From a virus: 28,658 nt of DNA. The stretch spans positions 1 through 28,658 of the IMG/VR virus record IMGVR_UViG_3300049222_000660; one strand, given 5' to 3'. This document shows, piece by piece, positions 1-8,430 of this stretch. A model generated the notes under the pieces. It did not search any database. It saw nothing but the letters and a program-made list of their open reading frames with translations, and had not been told where the DNA came from. The translations under genes and the position numbers were made by a program. Each line of letters begins with the position of its first letter. Within the stretch, counting starts at the first letter, position 1.

Positions 1-1421
1 GAAACTTCTTCTGACGCTTCTGTTGTTGATTCTACCGCTTCAAGACGTTTAGCAACTTCTTGTGCTACTCGGTCTTCAAAAGCTTTTTGCTCAGCAGCAA
101 TAGTTTCTTTGTTTTTATGCTTCCAAACTTTTGAAAGTTTTTCTTGATAATTTGCAAAACTATCTTCTGTTTCGTCCAAATCAGAAAGATCTGCTGCAAG
201 TATCTTGCGATCTTCATCATCAAGTTCATAAACTTCGTTTAAAGCTTCCATGCGGGAGTTAAAACGAACTTCTGCTTCGCGAGCTGAATTTTCTTGCTCT
301 AAAGCTGTAAGTTGCTCTTTAGTAGAGTTGAGCTGCTCTTCAACTTCAAGCATTTTCTCTTGAAGAGAATTTTGAGCCTGAACAGCTTCTTCTTTTTCAG
401 CTTTTGTTTTCTCGAGGTCAGAAAGATATTGTTCGCTTTTCTCTCTGATGGCTTCGATGAAAACTTTAGAAATGCTAGCAACGCTCTCTTCAGAGAAGTC
501 TTGCTTGCCAAGCTTTTCGTCTAAAGCTGCTCGGAATTCATTAATGATTTGATCTTTGTCCATAATTTTATTATTAGGTTCTTTGTTTAGTACATTTTCT
601 TGAGAAGAATGGGAAGTTTTTTGATTATTTATAATAATCTTATCGATTGGCTCATTGCGACTCGACTCGACAGGCTTTGGAGAACCAGTCTGAGTAATCA
701 AGCCTTTTACGTCCGCCGCAGGATTAGAAGTAAAGCCAATTCCAAGTGGATAAATATCTCCAATGATTAATCGGTTCACTTTTCTTCCATCTTTTAACGT
801 TCCTTTTCCTCCGAAAGATTTTAAATATGGGGTATAAGCTTCTATTTCTTGTGGGTCAGAAATTAAAGAAGACTCATGAAGGTCGTCTCCACCAACTGCA
901 ATAACGTAATCATTAAATCCCACTTCCCAACTTGCGGAAACAGTATTATAATAATCTCCAGATTGATCAGTTGAATTTTCTACGAGATCTGCAAATTCTT
1001 TACTTGCTGTTCGATAAACCACTGCAGCCAAAGCTATATTGTAAGGATTATCTTCAATCAAAGCTTCGTCGTCGGTCATTAAATCTGAAGTGCTTCCATA
1101 TCGAGAAAATCCAGCAGAAACAATATGGCCAACGATTCTATCTCTGTCATGTTCAATATTGGTTGGTTTGTGAACGAAGTAATCTTTTACCGCAACTGCT
1201 GTTTCGCTATCAATACCATCACCATTTTTATTAAATTTGTTTACAACAGCGGCATTAAATGCAACGCCAACTAAATCAATATTTTTATCCAGATCAATAC
1301 TTGACGGAATCAAGGGTCTCAGTGACTCAAGTGAAGCTCGACTAATATTCGAATCTTCTATCTGGCTCGAAGCGATAATTATGTTATCAAAACTTGTTGT
1401 GTATTTATACGGTAAAGACAT
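1..1421 (-). CDS. Prohead protease-scaffold protein (partial, C-terminus outside window)
   Basis: The gene starts at the ATG at 1421 and is open to the left edge, giving 473 codons. The N-terminal half (about residues 1-250) looks like a phage prohead serine protease: NIEHDRDRIVGHI (near residue 92) supplies the likely catalytic His and SASWEVGF (near 160) the likely Ser. Before them is NKNGDGID, close to the NKNGD motif common in these proteases. Residues after about 287 are very Glu/Lys/Gln-rich coiled coil, as expected of a capsid assembly scaffold. The protein would shape the procapsid and then cleave scaffold and head proteins. It follows terL by 17 nt, a normal head-gene neighbourhood; portal and major capsid genes probably lie to the left. 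An internal ATG at 563 opens the coiled-coil part. Confidence 0.8.
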   Translation of the reverse strand, partial: MSLPYKYTTSFDNIIIASSQIEDSNISRASLESLRPLIPSSIDLDKNIDLVGVAFNAAVVNKFNKNGDGIDSETAVAVKDYFVHKPTNIEHDRDRIVGHIVSAGFSRYGSTSDLMTDDEALIEDNPYNIALAAVVYRTASKEFADLVENSTDQSGDYYNTVSASWEVGFNDYVIAVGGDDLHESSLISDPQEIEAYTPYLKSFGGKGTLKDGRKVNRLIIGDIYPLGIGFTSNPAADVKGLITQTGSPKPVESSRNEPIDKIIINNQKTSHSSQENVLNKEPNNKIMDKDQIINEFRAALDEKLGKQDFSEESVASISKVFIEAIREKSEQYLSDLEKTKAEKEEAVQAQNSLQEKMLEVEEQLNSTKEQLTALEQENSAREAEVRFNSRMEALNEVYELDDEDRKILAADLSDLDETEDSFANYQEKLSKVWKHKNKETIAAEQKAFEDRVAQEVAKRLEAVESTTEASEEV

Positions 1422-1438
1422 ATGAATTAAATGTACAC

Positions 1439-3310
1439 CTAGTTTATAAACATGGGAGTAAAAGTGGTGGTCACTGTTTCTATTTTAGAATCCATCATAT
1501 CATAATAAAGTTTTACCATCCAATTTCCAAGTACTAATGCAGAATAACTATCTTTTCTTGCTTTTTCTGGCCCAGTTTGTCTTTTTAAACTTGGTGGTAA
1601 ATCAAAATTTTGAGTACCACTTGCAGACGTAGTTATCTGAATTAAAGAGCATTGTGTTTTAATTAAATTCATCATATCAAATTGATGTTCAACAAAGTCA
1701 ATCATTTTTGCTTCTTTTGTTTGTCGCTCGCCAGATAAAGATGTTCGCAGAAATTCTATTTTATCGATTGGTATTTTTTGTCTTCTTTGCGCATTGTAAT
1801 CATCGTCAATTGCTCGTGATGCAAACAATATTCTGCGGTGATCAAAGTTAGATTGCAGTAATTCGTTTGCTCTGCGAATCCATTGGCTAGTAGGTTTTCG
1901 CAAATAGCAAATCGTGCCGTTATCTAAATTATATTCTCGCTTACCTTCTACTAATTTTTGTTGATAATGTTCTATATCATCAAAGTTTGTGTTTAAGCAT
2001 TTGATATTAATTTTATTTTCTTTAAACAAACTACTTTCATTTGCAGCATTTATAAATTGAACACCTCCATTATAGTCACCAACAATAGATACAATATTAA
2101 AATTTTTTAATAAATAATAAAAATAAAATATATGTTGTTTTAAATTTGCCCCACTTAATGCGTAACTATGAACAACAGTGCCAATTTTTTTATTATCATT
2201 TAATTTTATTATCATCATTGCAAAGTCGTCACTACTTTCGCTTTCCGCCCAACTGGGGTCAAATGCAAGAATGTATTTTGAATCTGGCGAACCTTTGATT
2301 TCTGTGGTTGGAGATTCTCCATCTTTTAATGTGCAGGCAGCCATTTTTGAAGTCTTGAAATATCCAGAACTATCATCTGTAAATATTGCACCAAACTCTC
2401 GATCGAACTGGCTTTGACTCATAGTTGATTTCGCCTGATTAATCAAATTCTGGTCATACAACTGCCCTGGAGCACAATCATAACTAAATTGCATAATTGT
2501 TCTATGAGCGTCAGACTTTTTATTGCCGCCAGCCTGAATTAATTCTTCAAATTGCTCATAAGCTTTGTACATATATTCAAATTTGTAACTTGCAGAAGAA
2601 AGAGCTATCAATTTATTGTTTGGCCAAATATGACGATCTTTTTCTTGCATTTTGCCCTGTCGAATTAATTCGGTTTCAACATTATACAAATCTTCTCGCT
2701 GAGTCGGATTTTCAACAACACTCAAGAACGGTATGATAACCTCATTGTAAATTCTTTCAGGCATCAAAGCAAACTCGTCGATAATTATTCGATGAAAACG
2801 AAAACCCCGAAGTTTCTCACCATCACCAAGAGGTAAAGCTCGTATTCTAGAATTACCAATTTCGAGCAGCCATTCGTCATTACTTTTTGACTTGTGGCTG
2901 ATGCATTGATTTAAATATAATGCTTGAGGTTTAGATGCAATATCTTCTATTTTCTTGAATATCATTTTTGCCTGACGAAACGATTTAGATAAGATACCGA
3001 TTTCTACCCCTTGGTTAAGTATCGCATCAAGATATGCATATATTGCAGTGGTAAATGATTTACTCATTCCCCGACTCCACACGCCCATAAAATAATCTGT
3101 TTCAAACATTGCTTTAATTGCCATGTGTTGAAATGGAAAAAGCTTGACTCCAGATATTAAATCGGTAGTAAAGGTTATGTTTTCTCTTAAAAATTTATAT
3201 AGCAAAAGTTTCGCGTCTGCTTCTTCAAGATAGCCTTCAATTTCCAAAAGCTTTTTATTGAAATCTCCGTCTTGATTGCGAGATATTTGTTTTCCAGGTT
3301 CCCAAGCCAT
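1439..3310 (-). CDS. terL: Terminase large subunit
   Basis: This 623-residue protein is the ATPase-nuclease motor that cuts and packages phage DNA. The ATPase half shows a Walker A-like SRGMSKSFT (79-87) and a Walker B IIIDEF (175-180, catalytic E179). The RNase H-like nuclease half shows acidic residues in AFDPSWAE (D351), VGDYNGG (D412) and EHQFDMMN (D545). Length and order match T4 gp17-type terminases. The start at 3310 is chosen because its ATG overlaps the previous gene's TAA (TAATG) and AAGGA lies upstream; the frame is open further upstream but would then overlap the previous gene by 45 nt. Confidence 0.95.
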   Translation of the reverse strand: MAWEPGKQISRNQDGDFNKKLLEIEGYLEEADAKLLLYKFLRENITFTTDLISGVKLFPFQHMAIKAMFETDYFMGVWSRGMSKSFTTAIYAYLDAILNQGVEIGILSKSFRQAKMIFKKIEDIASKPQALYLNQCISHKSKSNDEWLLEIGNSRIRALPLGDGEKLRGFRFHRIIIDEFALMPERIYNEVIIPFLSVVENPTQREDLYNVETELIRQGKMQEKDRHIWPNNKLIALSSASYKFEYMYKAYEQFEELIQAGGNKKSDAHRTIMQFSYDCAPGQLYDQNLINQAKSTMSQSQFDREFGAIFTDDSSGYFKTSKMAACTLKDGESPTTEIKGSPDSKYILAFDPSWAESESSDDFAMMIIKLNDNKKIGTVVHSYALSGANLKQHIFYFYYLLKNFNIVSIVGDYNGGVQFINAANESSLFKENKINIKCLNTNFDDIEHYQQKLVEGKREYNLDNGTICYLRKPTSQWIRRANELLQSNFDHRRILFASRAIDDDYNAQRRQKIPIDKIEFLRTSLSGERQTKEAKMIDFVEHQFDMMNLIKTQCSLIQITTSASGTQNFDLPPSLKRQTGPEKARKDSYSALVLGNWMVKLYYDMMDSKIETVTTTFTPMFIN

Positions 3311-4227
3311 TATATAATTTCCTTGTCTATGTAGTATTGTAAATCCACATTCCACAACTTCTTTCCAAGTTTCAATAATTTTGGAATAATATTTTCTGAT
3401 TTTTCTCTGCTGCCAGTAAATATAAACTGACAGTTTCCACTGAATTGGTGGTTAAGTACTCTCATATTGTGGTAAATGTATTTTAAATTTGATTTGTGAG
3501 CGCCTCGTCTATTATTTTTTTCTATTTGTTCCATATCGCTTTCGACGACTATAAATAAATAACTATCAAAATCTTTTGTTCTTTGCAATTCGTATTCAAA
3601 TCGTTCAAGATTGTTTTTGCTTAATGTTGATTTAAAATCTTGCTCACCTTTTCTGTCAACGTATGTATAATCGTAATCTTCTCCGCCTACAGCGTAATCT
3701 CCAAACTCTAATTTCATAGATTCTGAATTTGGAAAAGTTAAAGGTTGTTGTTCGCGCGTGTCTATAAATATTTTTATATTGGGGTCTATATTTTGTTTAA
3801 AAACCTCTGGTAATCTTTCTCCAAACATAGGTTTAATACCTACAGCGTCACATGCTGCTGTATATGAACCGCAATGCTTCTGAAATATGTCAACAGTAGG
3901 AAGATCATTTATTTTTAGCTCTAAATGAGAAGGTCCGACTTTTAAGTCTTTCGCGGCTATTCTTTTTTGCAGTAAATTGAGTATATATTTTTTTACTACA
4001 TCACAATTTTCTTTTTCGCACCATTTTAACAATTGATCTCTATTCGAAAAATCTTTATTAAAATAATCATCCTTATTCTTAAATGGTAATGGATCACCAG
4101 TATATAAATTATATCGAGGATAATATTTTGTATAATATTCTGCAAGCATAATTTTATGAGTCTTTAAATGCGCATGTAAACTTCTCTCGGAAGCAAATTC
4201 CTCGGAACATATTTTGCAGACGTTCAT
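3310..4227 (-). CDS. C2H2 zinc-finger ERCC4-type nuclease
   Basis: A 305-residue protein. The N-terminus carries a classic C2H2 finger (C4, C7, H20, H24). From residue 150 there is an ERCC4/XPF-like nuclease domain: FIDTREQQP (D156), LEFGDYAV (D177), then VDRKGEQDF, corresponding to the ERKxxxD core with Asp in place of the first Glu. ERCC4 nucleases cut branched or flapped DNA. Its place directly before terL suggests resolving replicative branches before packaging, a role T4 gives to the unrelated endonuclease VII; that role is inference. The start at 4227 overlaps the previous stop as ATGA. Extending upstream would only add overlap with the previous gene. Confidence 0.8.
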   Translation of the reverse strand: MNVCKICSEEFASERSLHAHLKTHKIMLAEYYTKYYPRYNLYTGDPLPFKNKDDYFNKDFSNRDQLLKWCEKENCDVVKKYILNLLQKRIAAKDLKVGPSHLELKINDLPTVDIFQKHCGSYTAACDAVGIKPMFGERLPEVFKQNIDPNIKIFIDTREQQPLTFPNSESMKLEFGDYAVGGEDYDYTYVDRKGEQDFKSTLSKNNLERFEYELQRTKDFDSYLFIVVESDMEQIEKNNRRGAHKSNLKYIYHNMRVLNHQFSGNCQFIFTGSREKSENIIPKLLKLGKKLWNVDLQYYIDKEII

Positions 4228-4898
4228 TTTTCGAAGTCGTAAATTTTTAACCAAGATTCTGGAAAACTTCTTCTTTTCCCCAACCAACCTTTGCGTTGTG
4301 CAGCCCAAAATAATTTAACAAATAATCTAGGAACTTTCAAACCAAACCCTTGACAGTTTCTTACGATTGGATTTTCAGCATATAATCTTCTATACAAGAC
4401 CCGCAAACCAACATCTTTAATTTCGCAATTCTCAATCAATATATCTCTCACCATAGGACGATCAACATCATCATAATCTGTCCAATTACCTAAATCAATA
4501 CAAGCTCCATCATAAAATTTACTAAAAGAATTAACAAAAGTACAATCTATAAAAGATAAATTTTTAATTCCACCTTTTGCAGTAATATGTTGTTTTGTAT
4601 TTTGAGATATAAAAGTGCATTTTTTAAAAGATATATTTTCTCCACGAACAATATCTACACAATCTTCATAACCTCCAAGTATGGTACATTTTTCGACTTC
4701 AACGTTCCTACAAAAGGATAACTTCAATCCCTCAGAAACGCCCTGCCCATTAATTTCGCAATCTTTGATTTTTAACGAATATTGCTCTTGGCCAGGTCTC
4801 CAGCTAAAACCCAAAGCGCTATCATCTTCAAATTTAGAATCTGGATTTCCAGGTTTAGGGTTGAAGAATAATTCGTTTTTTATTTCTATATGTTTCAT
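4224..4898 (-). CDS. Right-handed beta-helix (pectin-lyase-fold) protein
   Basis: A 224-residue protein with repeating short coils of about 22 residues, each containing a Cys: LKIKDCEING, VEVEKCTILGG, ISFKKCTFIS, LSFIDCTFVN and ILIENCEIKD. This pattern of stacked beta strands with an inward Cys/Asn ladder is typical of parallel beta-helix proteins such as tailspikes, but no catalytic site can be pointed to. It sits inside the packaging operon, an unusual place for a receptor-binding protein, and is coupled to the nuclease gene by ATGA. Function unknown; virion component or polysaccharide binding are possibilities. Confidence 0.65.
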   Translation of the reverse strand: MKHIEIKNELFFNPKPGNPDSKFEDDSALGFSWRPGQEQYSLKIKDCEINGQGVSEGLKLSFCRNVEVEKCTILGGYEDCVDIVRGENISFKKCTFISQNTKQHITAKGGIKNLSFIDCTFVNSFSKFYDGACIDLGNWTDYDDVDRPMVRDILIENCEIKDVGLRVLYRRLYAENPIVRNCQGFGLKVPRLFVKLFWAAQRKGWLGKRRSFPESWLKIYDFEK

Positions 4899-4913
4899 GC
4901 AGAATTAAATTCA

Positions 4914-5966
4914 TTATATAACATCTTCTTTTGAAACTCCGAGTACCCTAGCTTTCCAGTCTGGCATGGACTCGAGGTTATCAGCTTCTTTCTTTGCCGC
5001 TTTTTTCTGCATGTCTGCAATTTTAATCATCACTTTTCTTTCTTCTTCCTCTTGAAATAATTGCACTAAAGCTAAGATACTAGCATTTTGTTTTTGCTGA
5101 GAAGATATTCTTTTTGATCGATCTCCTTGTAATTTCTGAATAAGAGATTCCATTCTTTTTTCGCATTGATTGTATTCCTCACTCTTGGTTTTTAAGAGTT
5201 CTGCGAGCCTGACGGTTAAATCTTGTTGATCTTCCGCGTCATCAAACATTCTATTCAGTTTATTGATTGCACCTTGAATGTTTTTTAAATGAATATAATC
5301 CATGCAAACATTGATATACAAATTAATTTCATCATTACTTAAGTCAGGTTTATCCCATGTTGCTCGAACAAATTCAGCTTCAAATAAGTTCCTATCTTCC
5401 ATGCTGTCGTAATTATTTATGACTTGTACAAAACGAGGAGAAGACAAAAATGAGCCCAATGATTCAATAGATCTTCTTTCACCAATACTAAGTTTCGATT
5501 CTTCAATTTCTTTTTGGCAATAATCATTTATTTTTTTAATAATTTTACTAATTGCTTTTGGGGGAGTATAGCTTTTATTGACTGCGTTTTCTGACGGATG
5601 AATAACCAAAGAATCTTGGCTTTCAACGTACTGTAAAACAGATGCATATTCTTTCGAATTTCTTGTTATTCTTATATCTGGAAATAATACAGTTGCAATC
5701 TGTAAGGCGTTCATGCCTTCCTTTGTAGAATTAGATATAAATTCTTTTTGGTCTTTTGATAGCTCTACATCTTCTTTTGGGTAAACATGCTTTGTGGCAT
5801 AGTCTATGCCTCTTTCAAGCATAAAAGCTCTAACAGCGCGGCCCTGCTTACTTCTACCATCAAGGTTTTCTAATTCAGGAAACGCTAAGTGAGTTAATTG
5901 AGTTAAATCTGTGATACTTTCACAGTTGTCAACTATAATTTGTTTTTGCTCATCTGTTAATTCCAT
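4914..5966 (-). CDS. Terminase-operon protein with duplicated N-terminal repeat
   Basis: A 350-residue protein not recognised outright. The N-terminus holds two copies of a helical repeat of about 46 residues (3-49 and 69-114): each begins L(T/S)xxQK, has xLxFP(E/D) in the middle (FP at 29-30 and 95-96) and ends with a basic stretch, consistent with two DNA-binding helix-turn-helix units. The C-terminal third is highly charged coiled coil. Lying between a sigma factor and the nuclease-terL pair, it could be a small terminase or a DNA-recognition factor, but that rests on position and helical character only. The start overlaps the preceding stop by 10 nt. Confidence 0.5.
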   Translation of the reverse strand: MELTDEQKQIIVDNCESITDLTQLTHLAFPELENLDGRSKQGRAVRAFMLERGIDYATKHVYPKEDVELSKDQKEFISNSTKEGMNALQIATVLFPDIRITRNSKEYASVLQYVESQDSLVIHPSENAVNKSYTPPKAISKIIKKINDYCQKEIEESKLSIGERRSIESLGSFLSSPRFVQVINNYDSMEDRNLFEAEFVRATWDKPDLSNDEINLYINVCMDYIHLKNIQGAINKLNRMFDDAEDQQDLTVRLAELLKTKSEEYNQCEKRMESLIQKLQGDRSKRISSQQKQNASILALVQLFQEEEERKVMIKIADMQKKAAKKEADNLESMPDWKARVLGVSKEDVI

Positions 5967-6745
5967 AATATAGGTTTTTTATAAGAAATTATATCTTGCT
6001 CTTTGAGTATCTCTTGAGCTTTAGTTTTGAAAATCTTTTTTAAATTTTTAATCTGTTTATATCCTGCCTTGCGACCTTTTTCGCTTGTCTTATAACCCAT
6101 TTGCTTGGCGACTTCTTCTTCCTCAATATTTTTTATAAACAATAATTCATATACAAGATATTGTTTTTTTGAGAGTTCTTTCTTCATCGCTTCGTTTAAT
6201 TTGTCTTGAGCGTCCATCAAATCAAAACTTTCGTCCTGCATAACTCCCACTTCATGAGCGTGATTTTCTAGTGCTAGAGCCATCTTGATTCCATAGGCAG
6301 ATTTTTTAGTTTTTTCCCATTTTGCATATAGTGGGCAAGTAGAATCTTGTAATCCGCTTTTTGTAAAACCACATAAAGAACCTGTCGCAGAATCTTGAGA
6401 TGCGCATGATTGATTGAATGGGCAATTAAGGCAAGGACGAACAAAGTTGCTATAATTATTCCGAAGAATATTTTTCATCTGATTTGTGATGATTTTGTTT
6501 ATCCAAGGTTTAAGCGATCTAGATTGATCCCATTGATCCCATTTTTTGTGAATATGAGCTTTTATGATTTGCTCAACATCCTCAAAATCAAACCAAGCCA
6601 AAGAATCTAAGAACCATTTTCCACGACGTTTTCTGACTTCTAGATCAATTTCGTCGGATTTATCTTCGTATGTGAATTTAGGACTTTTTTGGTCTGCCAC
6701 GTTTCTTAGGTTTGGAAGCTTCTTCTTGGAAATTGTCAAGCTCAT
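5957..6745 (-). CDS. Phage RNA polymerase sigma factor, probable late sigma
   Basis: A 262-residue protein with sigma70-like organisation. Residues about 50-100 (FDFEDVEQIIKAHI, then SLKPWINKIITNQMKNILR) resemble region 2, which binds core polymerase and the -10 element. Residues about 190-245 (LSKKQYLVYELLFIKN, then EEVAKQMGY and a basic helix) resemble a region 4 helix-turn-helix. Between them is an unusual cysteine cluster (C105, C108, C114, C125, C137) that could bind zinc. The likely role is analogous to T4 gp55, directing host polymerase to late promoters. The ATG at 6745 overlaps the upstream gene by 68 nt; a GTG at codon 17 would shorten this, so the start is uncertain. Confidence 0.75.
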   Translation of the reverse strand: MSLTISKKKLPNLRNVADQKSPKFTYEDKSDEIDLEVRKRRGKWFLDSLAWFDFEDVEQIIKAHIHKKWDQWDQSRSLKPWINKIITNQMKNILRNNYSNFVRPCLNCPFNQSCASQDSATGSLCGFTKSGLQDSTCPLYAKWEKTKKSAYGIKMALALENHAHEVGVMQDESFDLMDAQDKLNEAMKKELSKKQYLVYELLFIKNIEEEEVAKQMGYKTSEKGRKAGYKQIKNLKKIFKTKAQEILKEQDIISYKKPILWN

Positions 6746-7058
6746 CCAAAGGAATTAGATCCTTCAGATTCATTTTGTTATTGTCTTGCTGAATGCTATA
6801 AGAAAACTTGGATATATTCGGCACTTCAAAAATATCCACCCCATCTGGATCAAAATCCTCAGATGCCTGGACGGCAACTCTTCGCTTAGGAGCTTTAGAA
6901 ATTGGATTTCTAATAGCTAATTTTTGACTGCTACTAGAAGACGTTGTTTTTGCTGCCGATAATATGCTTAAACCTTCTCCACAACCGCCGCAAAATTTTG
7001 GCGCCTGTAAAGAATACATATTTTTAAAACCACAATGAGGACAATAAGAGAAAGCCAT
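6678..7058 (-). CDS. Zinc-ribbon protein with AT-hook-like tail
   Basis: A 126-residue protein. The N-terminus has two CxxC knuckles (C6/C9 and C23/C26), a zinc ribbon. A Ser-rich linker, an acidic middle and a C-terminal KKRGRPKKS follow; the GRP core flanked by basic residues is the AT-hook signature for minor-groove binding. It immediately precedes and overlaps the sigma-factor gene, so a role as DNA-binding partner in late transcription is plausible (inference). TATAATATATTATT lies directly before the ATG. Confidence 0.6.
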   Translation of the reverse strand: MAFSYCPHCGFKNMYSLQAPKFCGGCGEGLSILSAAKTTSSSSSQKLAIRNPISKAPKRRVAVQASEDFDPDGVDIFEVPNISKFSYSIQQDNNKMNLKDLIPLDELDNFQEEASKPKKRGRPKKS

Positions 7059-7085
7059 AATAATATATTATAGCTTAAAAAAAAA

Positions 7086-7676
7086 TTATATCAAATAACC
7101 GCTGATTACTCTGGCTTGCTTTTTAGTAAATTCTTCCGCTTCAGAACTCCACATTCTTTGGTCTTTTACATATTCTAAACATATTACCCCTATAATTTTT
7201 CCATTTAGAGTTTTTACTGGCCTAGCAAATAGACTTTTAACGCCTTTAGACTGAAGAAAAGATCGAAACGCTATATCTTCATTATAAGAGGAAATATCTT
7301 TACATGCGAAAGTCTGCTCTTGAGATATGCATTTAACTAATCCGTGAAAATTTGATATTCTTATGTTTTGAAGAGAATGCGCTTCTACGCTTATACCGTC
7401 TCCAACCACTTCATATGTGCAACTCATTTTTTGCTGACTTCTTCCGGAAAAATAATGCTCTCCGTTGTGAAATTCTAAAATACTTACCCTGTCAGCTTCA
7501 GTTTCTTGCTTGATGTATTCCAATGCAGTAATTACATTGCTGTGCAACTGCGGGTCATAATTCAATTGCTTATGTTTTTTCTCGTCGTATTTGACTTTTA
7601 GCCACATTCCGACTACTGCAGTTGCGGCAGACACAACTCCAGTTAACACGGTTATAATATCTAAACCTAAATTCAT
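7086..7676 (-). CDS. Membrane-anchored GAF-domain protein
   Basis: A 196-residue protein starting at the ATG at 7676, which overlaps the previous stop as ATGA. Residues 5-26 form one membrane helix. The rest resembles a GAF domain: RVSILEFHNGEHYFSGR near the start of the domain, then VGDGISVEAHS, and a last strand GKIIGVICLEYV. GAF domains bind small ligands or act as sensory or dimer modules; no ligand can be inferred. It is the last gene of a three-gene set with a lipoprotein and a holin-like protein, so it may belong to a lysis or envelope module. Confidence 0.65.
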   Translation of the reverse strand: MNLGLDIITVLTGVVSAATAVVGMWLKVKYDEKKHKQLNYDPQLHSNVITALEYIKQETEADRVSILEFHNGEHYFSGRSQQKMSCTYEVVGDGISVEAHSLQNIRISNFHGLVKCISQEQTFACKDISSYNEDIAFRSFLQSKGVKSLFARPVKTLNGKIIGVICLEYVKDQRMWSSEAEEFTKKQARVISGYLI

Positions 7677-7945
7677 GTTCTTTTTGTAAAAAATGATAAA
7701 GCTAGAGAGCTTCCAAAAACAATAAATACTATAAATAAAAACCATTTAATTGGTGATTCATTATTGTACTTATATGTTTTTATATTTTCATATTCTTCAG
7801 CAGAGATTACTAAATCATCATTGATGTCTACATTTTTAAATTTCTTAATCTCGGAAGGTATGGGATTTAAATTATCTGTCATCAATTTATTAACTGAACA
7901 AGACGAAATAAAAAATAAACTAAATATAAAAAATATTTTACTCAT
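7673..7945 (-). CDS. Small lipoprotein with EF-hand-like loop and C-terminal membrane helix
   Basis: A 90-residue protein. The N-terminus is a lipoprotein signal peptide with lipobox ISSC (modified Cys16). Residues 40-51 (DINDDLVISAEE) match an EF-hand calcium loop at positions 1, 3, 5, 8 and 12, although Gly6 is Leu. Residues about 66-86 form a second hydrophobic segment. The start at 7945 overlaps the holin-like gene's stop as ATGA. A spanin-like role is conceivable beside a holin-like gene, but a C-terminal membrane helix is not typical of outer-membrane spanins. Confidence 0.6.
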   Translation of the reverse strand: MSKIFFIFSLFFISSCSVNKLMTDNLNPIPSEIKKFKNVDINDDLVISAEEYENIKTYKYNNESPIKWFLFIVFIVFGSSLALSFFTKRT

Positions 7946-8376
7946 CTTTTCTTGCTTGGAATTGCGTAAAACCCGACCACCATAAAACATAAATCCATAA
8001 ATGAGGCAAGCATCAAACCGCCAGTCATTTGTACAAGCTCCCAGTCTTTTCCCCCGAAAATCCAAGAAAAGAATCCCCATTTAGCTCCGTCGCCCTTGGG
8101 AACAATAATATTGTATGTAATATGAGGATTCATCGCATAATAAATCATCAAGAAACACATTGTAAAAGTAATTGTCATAAAAAGTATTCTTCGGGTAACC
8201 TTCACAAAAGGATCACTTGCATTTTTTTCTTGACTTTCGATGAGTGCTTGCAACATTTTTTCATCTCTTGCTGCGAGAGCTAATTGATCTTGTCTTTTTT
8301 GTTCAAGCCAGGAATTAAGCAAGTTACAGCCCAGTTTTATTCCCGCTCCAATAATTGTATTCAATATAGGTCCCAT
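7942..8376 (-). CDS. Holin-like membrane protein
   Basis: A 144-residue protein with an N-terminal Gly-rich amphipathic helix, a charged coiled segment (24-55) and two clear membrane helices (about 63-82 and 115-138) ending in SKKR. The ASDPFVKVTRRILF stretch before the first helix is like the three-TM holin family of gene transfer agents and phages (GTA_holin_3TM), which forms inner-membrane holes at lysis. It heads a three-gene set joined by ATGA overlaps. GAGGTG and a GTGTATATATA motif precede the ATG. Confidence 0.6.
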   Translation of the reverse strand: MGPILNTIIGAGIKLGCNLLNSWLEQKRQDQLALAARDEKMLQALIESQEKNASDPFVKVTRRILFMTITFTMCFLMIYYAMNPHITYNIIVPKGDGAKWGFFSWIFGGKDWELVQMTGGLMLASFMDLCFMVVGFYAIPSKKR

Positions 8377-8390
8377 AGCTATATATACAC
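8377..8390 (-). promoter_or_regulatory. Candidate late promoter of the holin-like operon
   Basis: GTGTATATATAGCT on the minus strand abuts the ATG at 8376; GAGGTG overlaps its 5' end. Confidence 0.45.
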
Positions 8391-8415
8391 CTCAATATGA
8401 AAAAAAATAGTTTTT

Positions 8416-8428
8416 GTGTAATATATAT
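8416..8428 (+). promoter_or_regulatory. Candidate late promoter of the antitoxin-like gene
   Basis: GTGTAATATATAT ends 2 nt before the ATG at 8431. It is the same motif on the opposite strand. Confidence 0.45.
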
Positions 8429-8430
8429 TG

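Noticed and set aside
3311-3355. Upstream in-frame start for terL adding 15 codons
   Set aside because: It would overlap the nuclease gene by 45 nt, while the ATG at 3310 has AAGGA and a TAATG junction.
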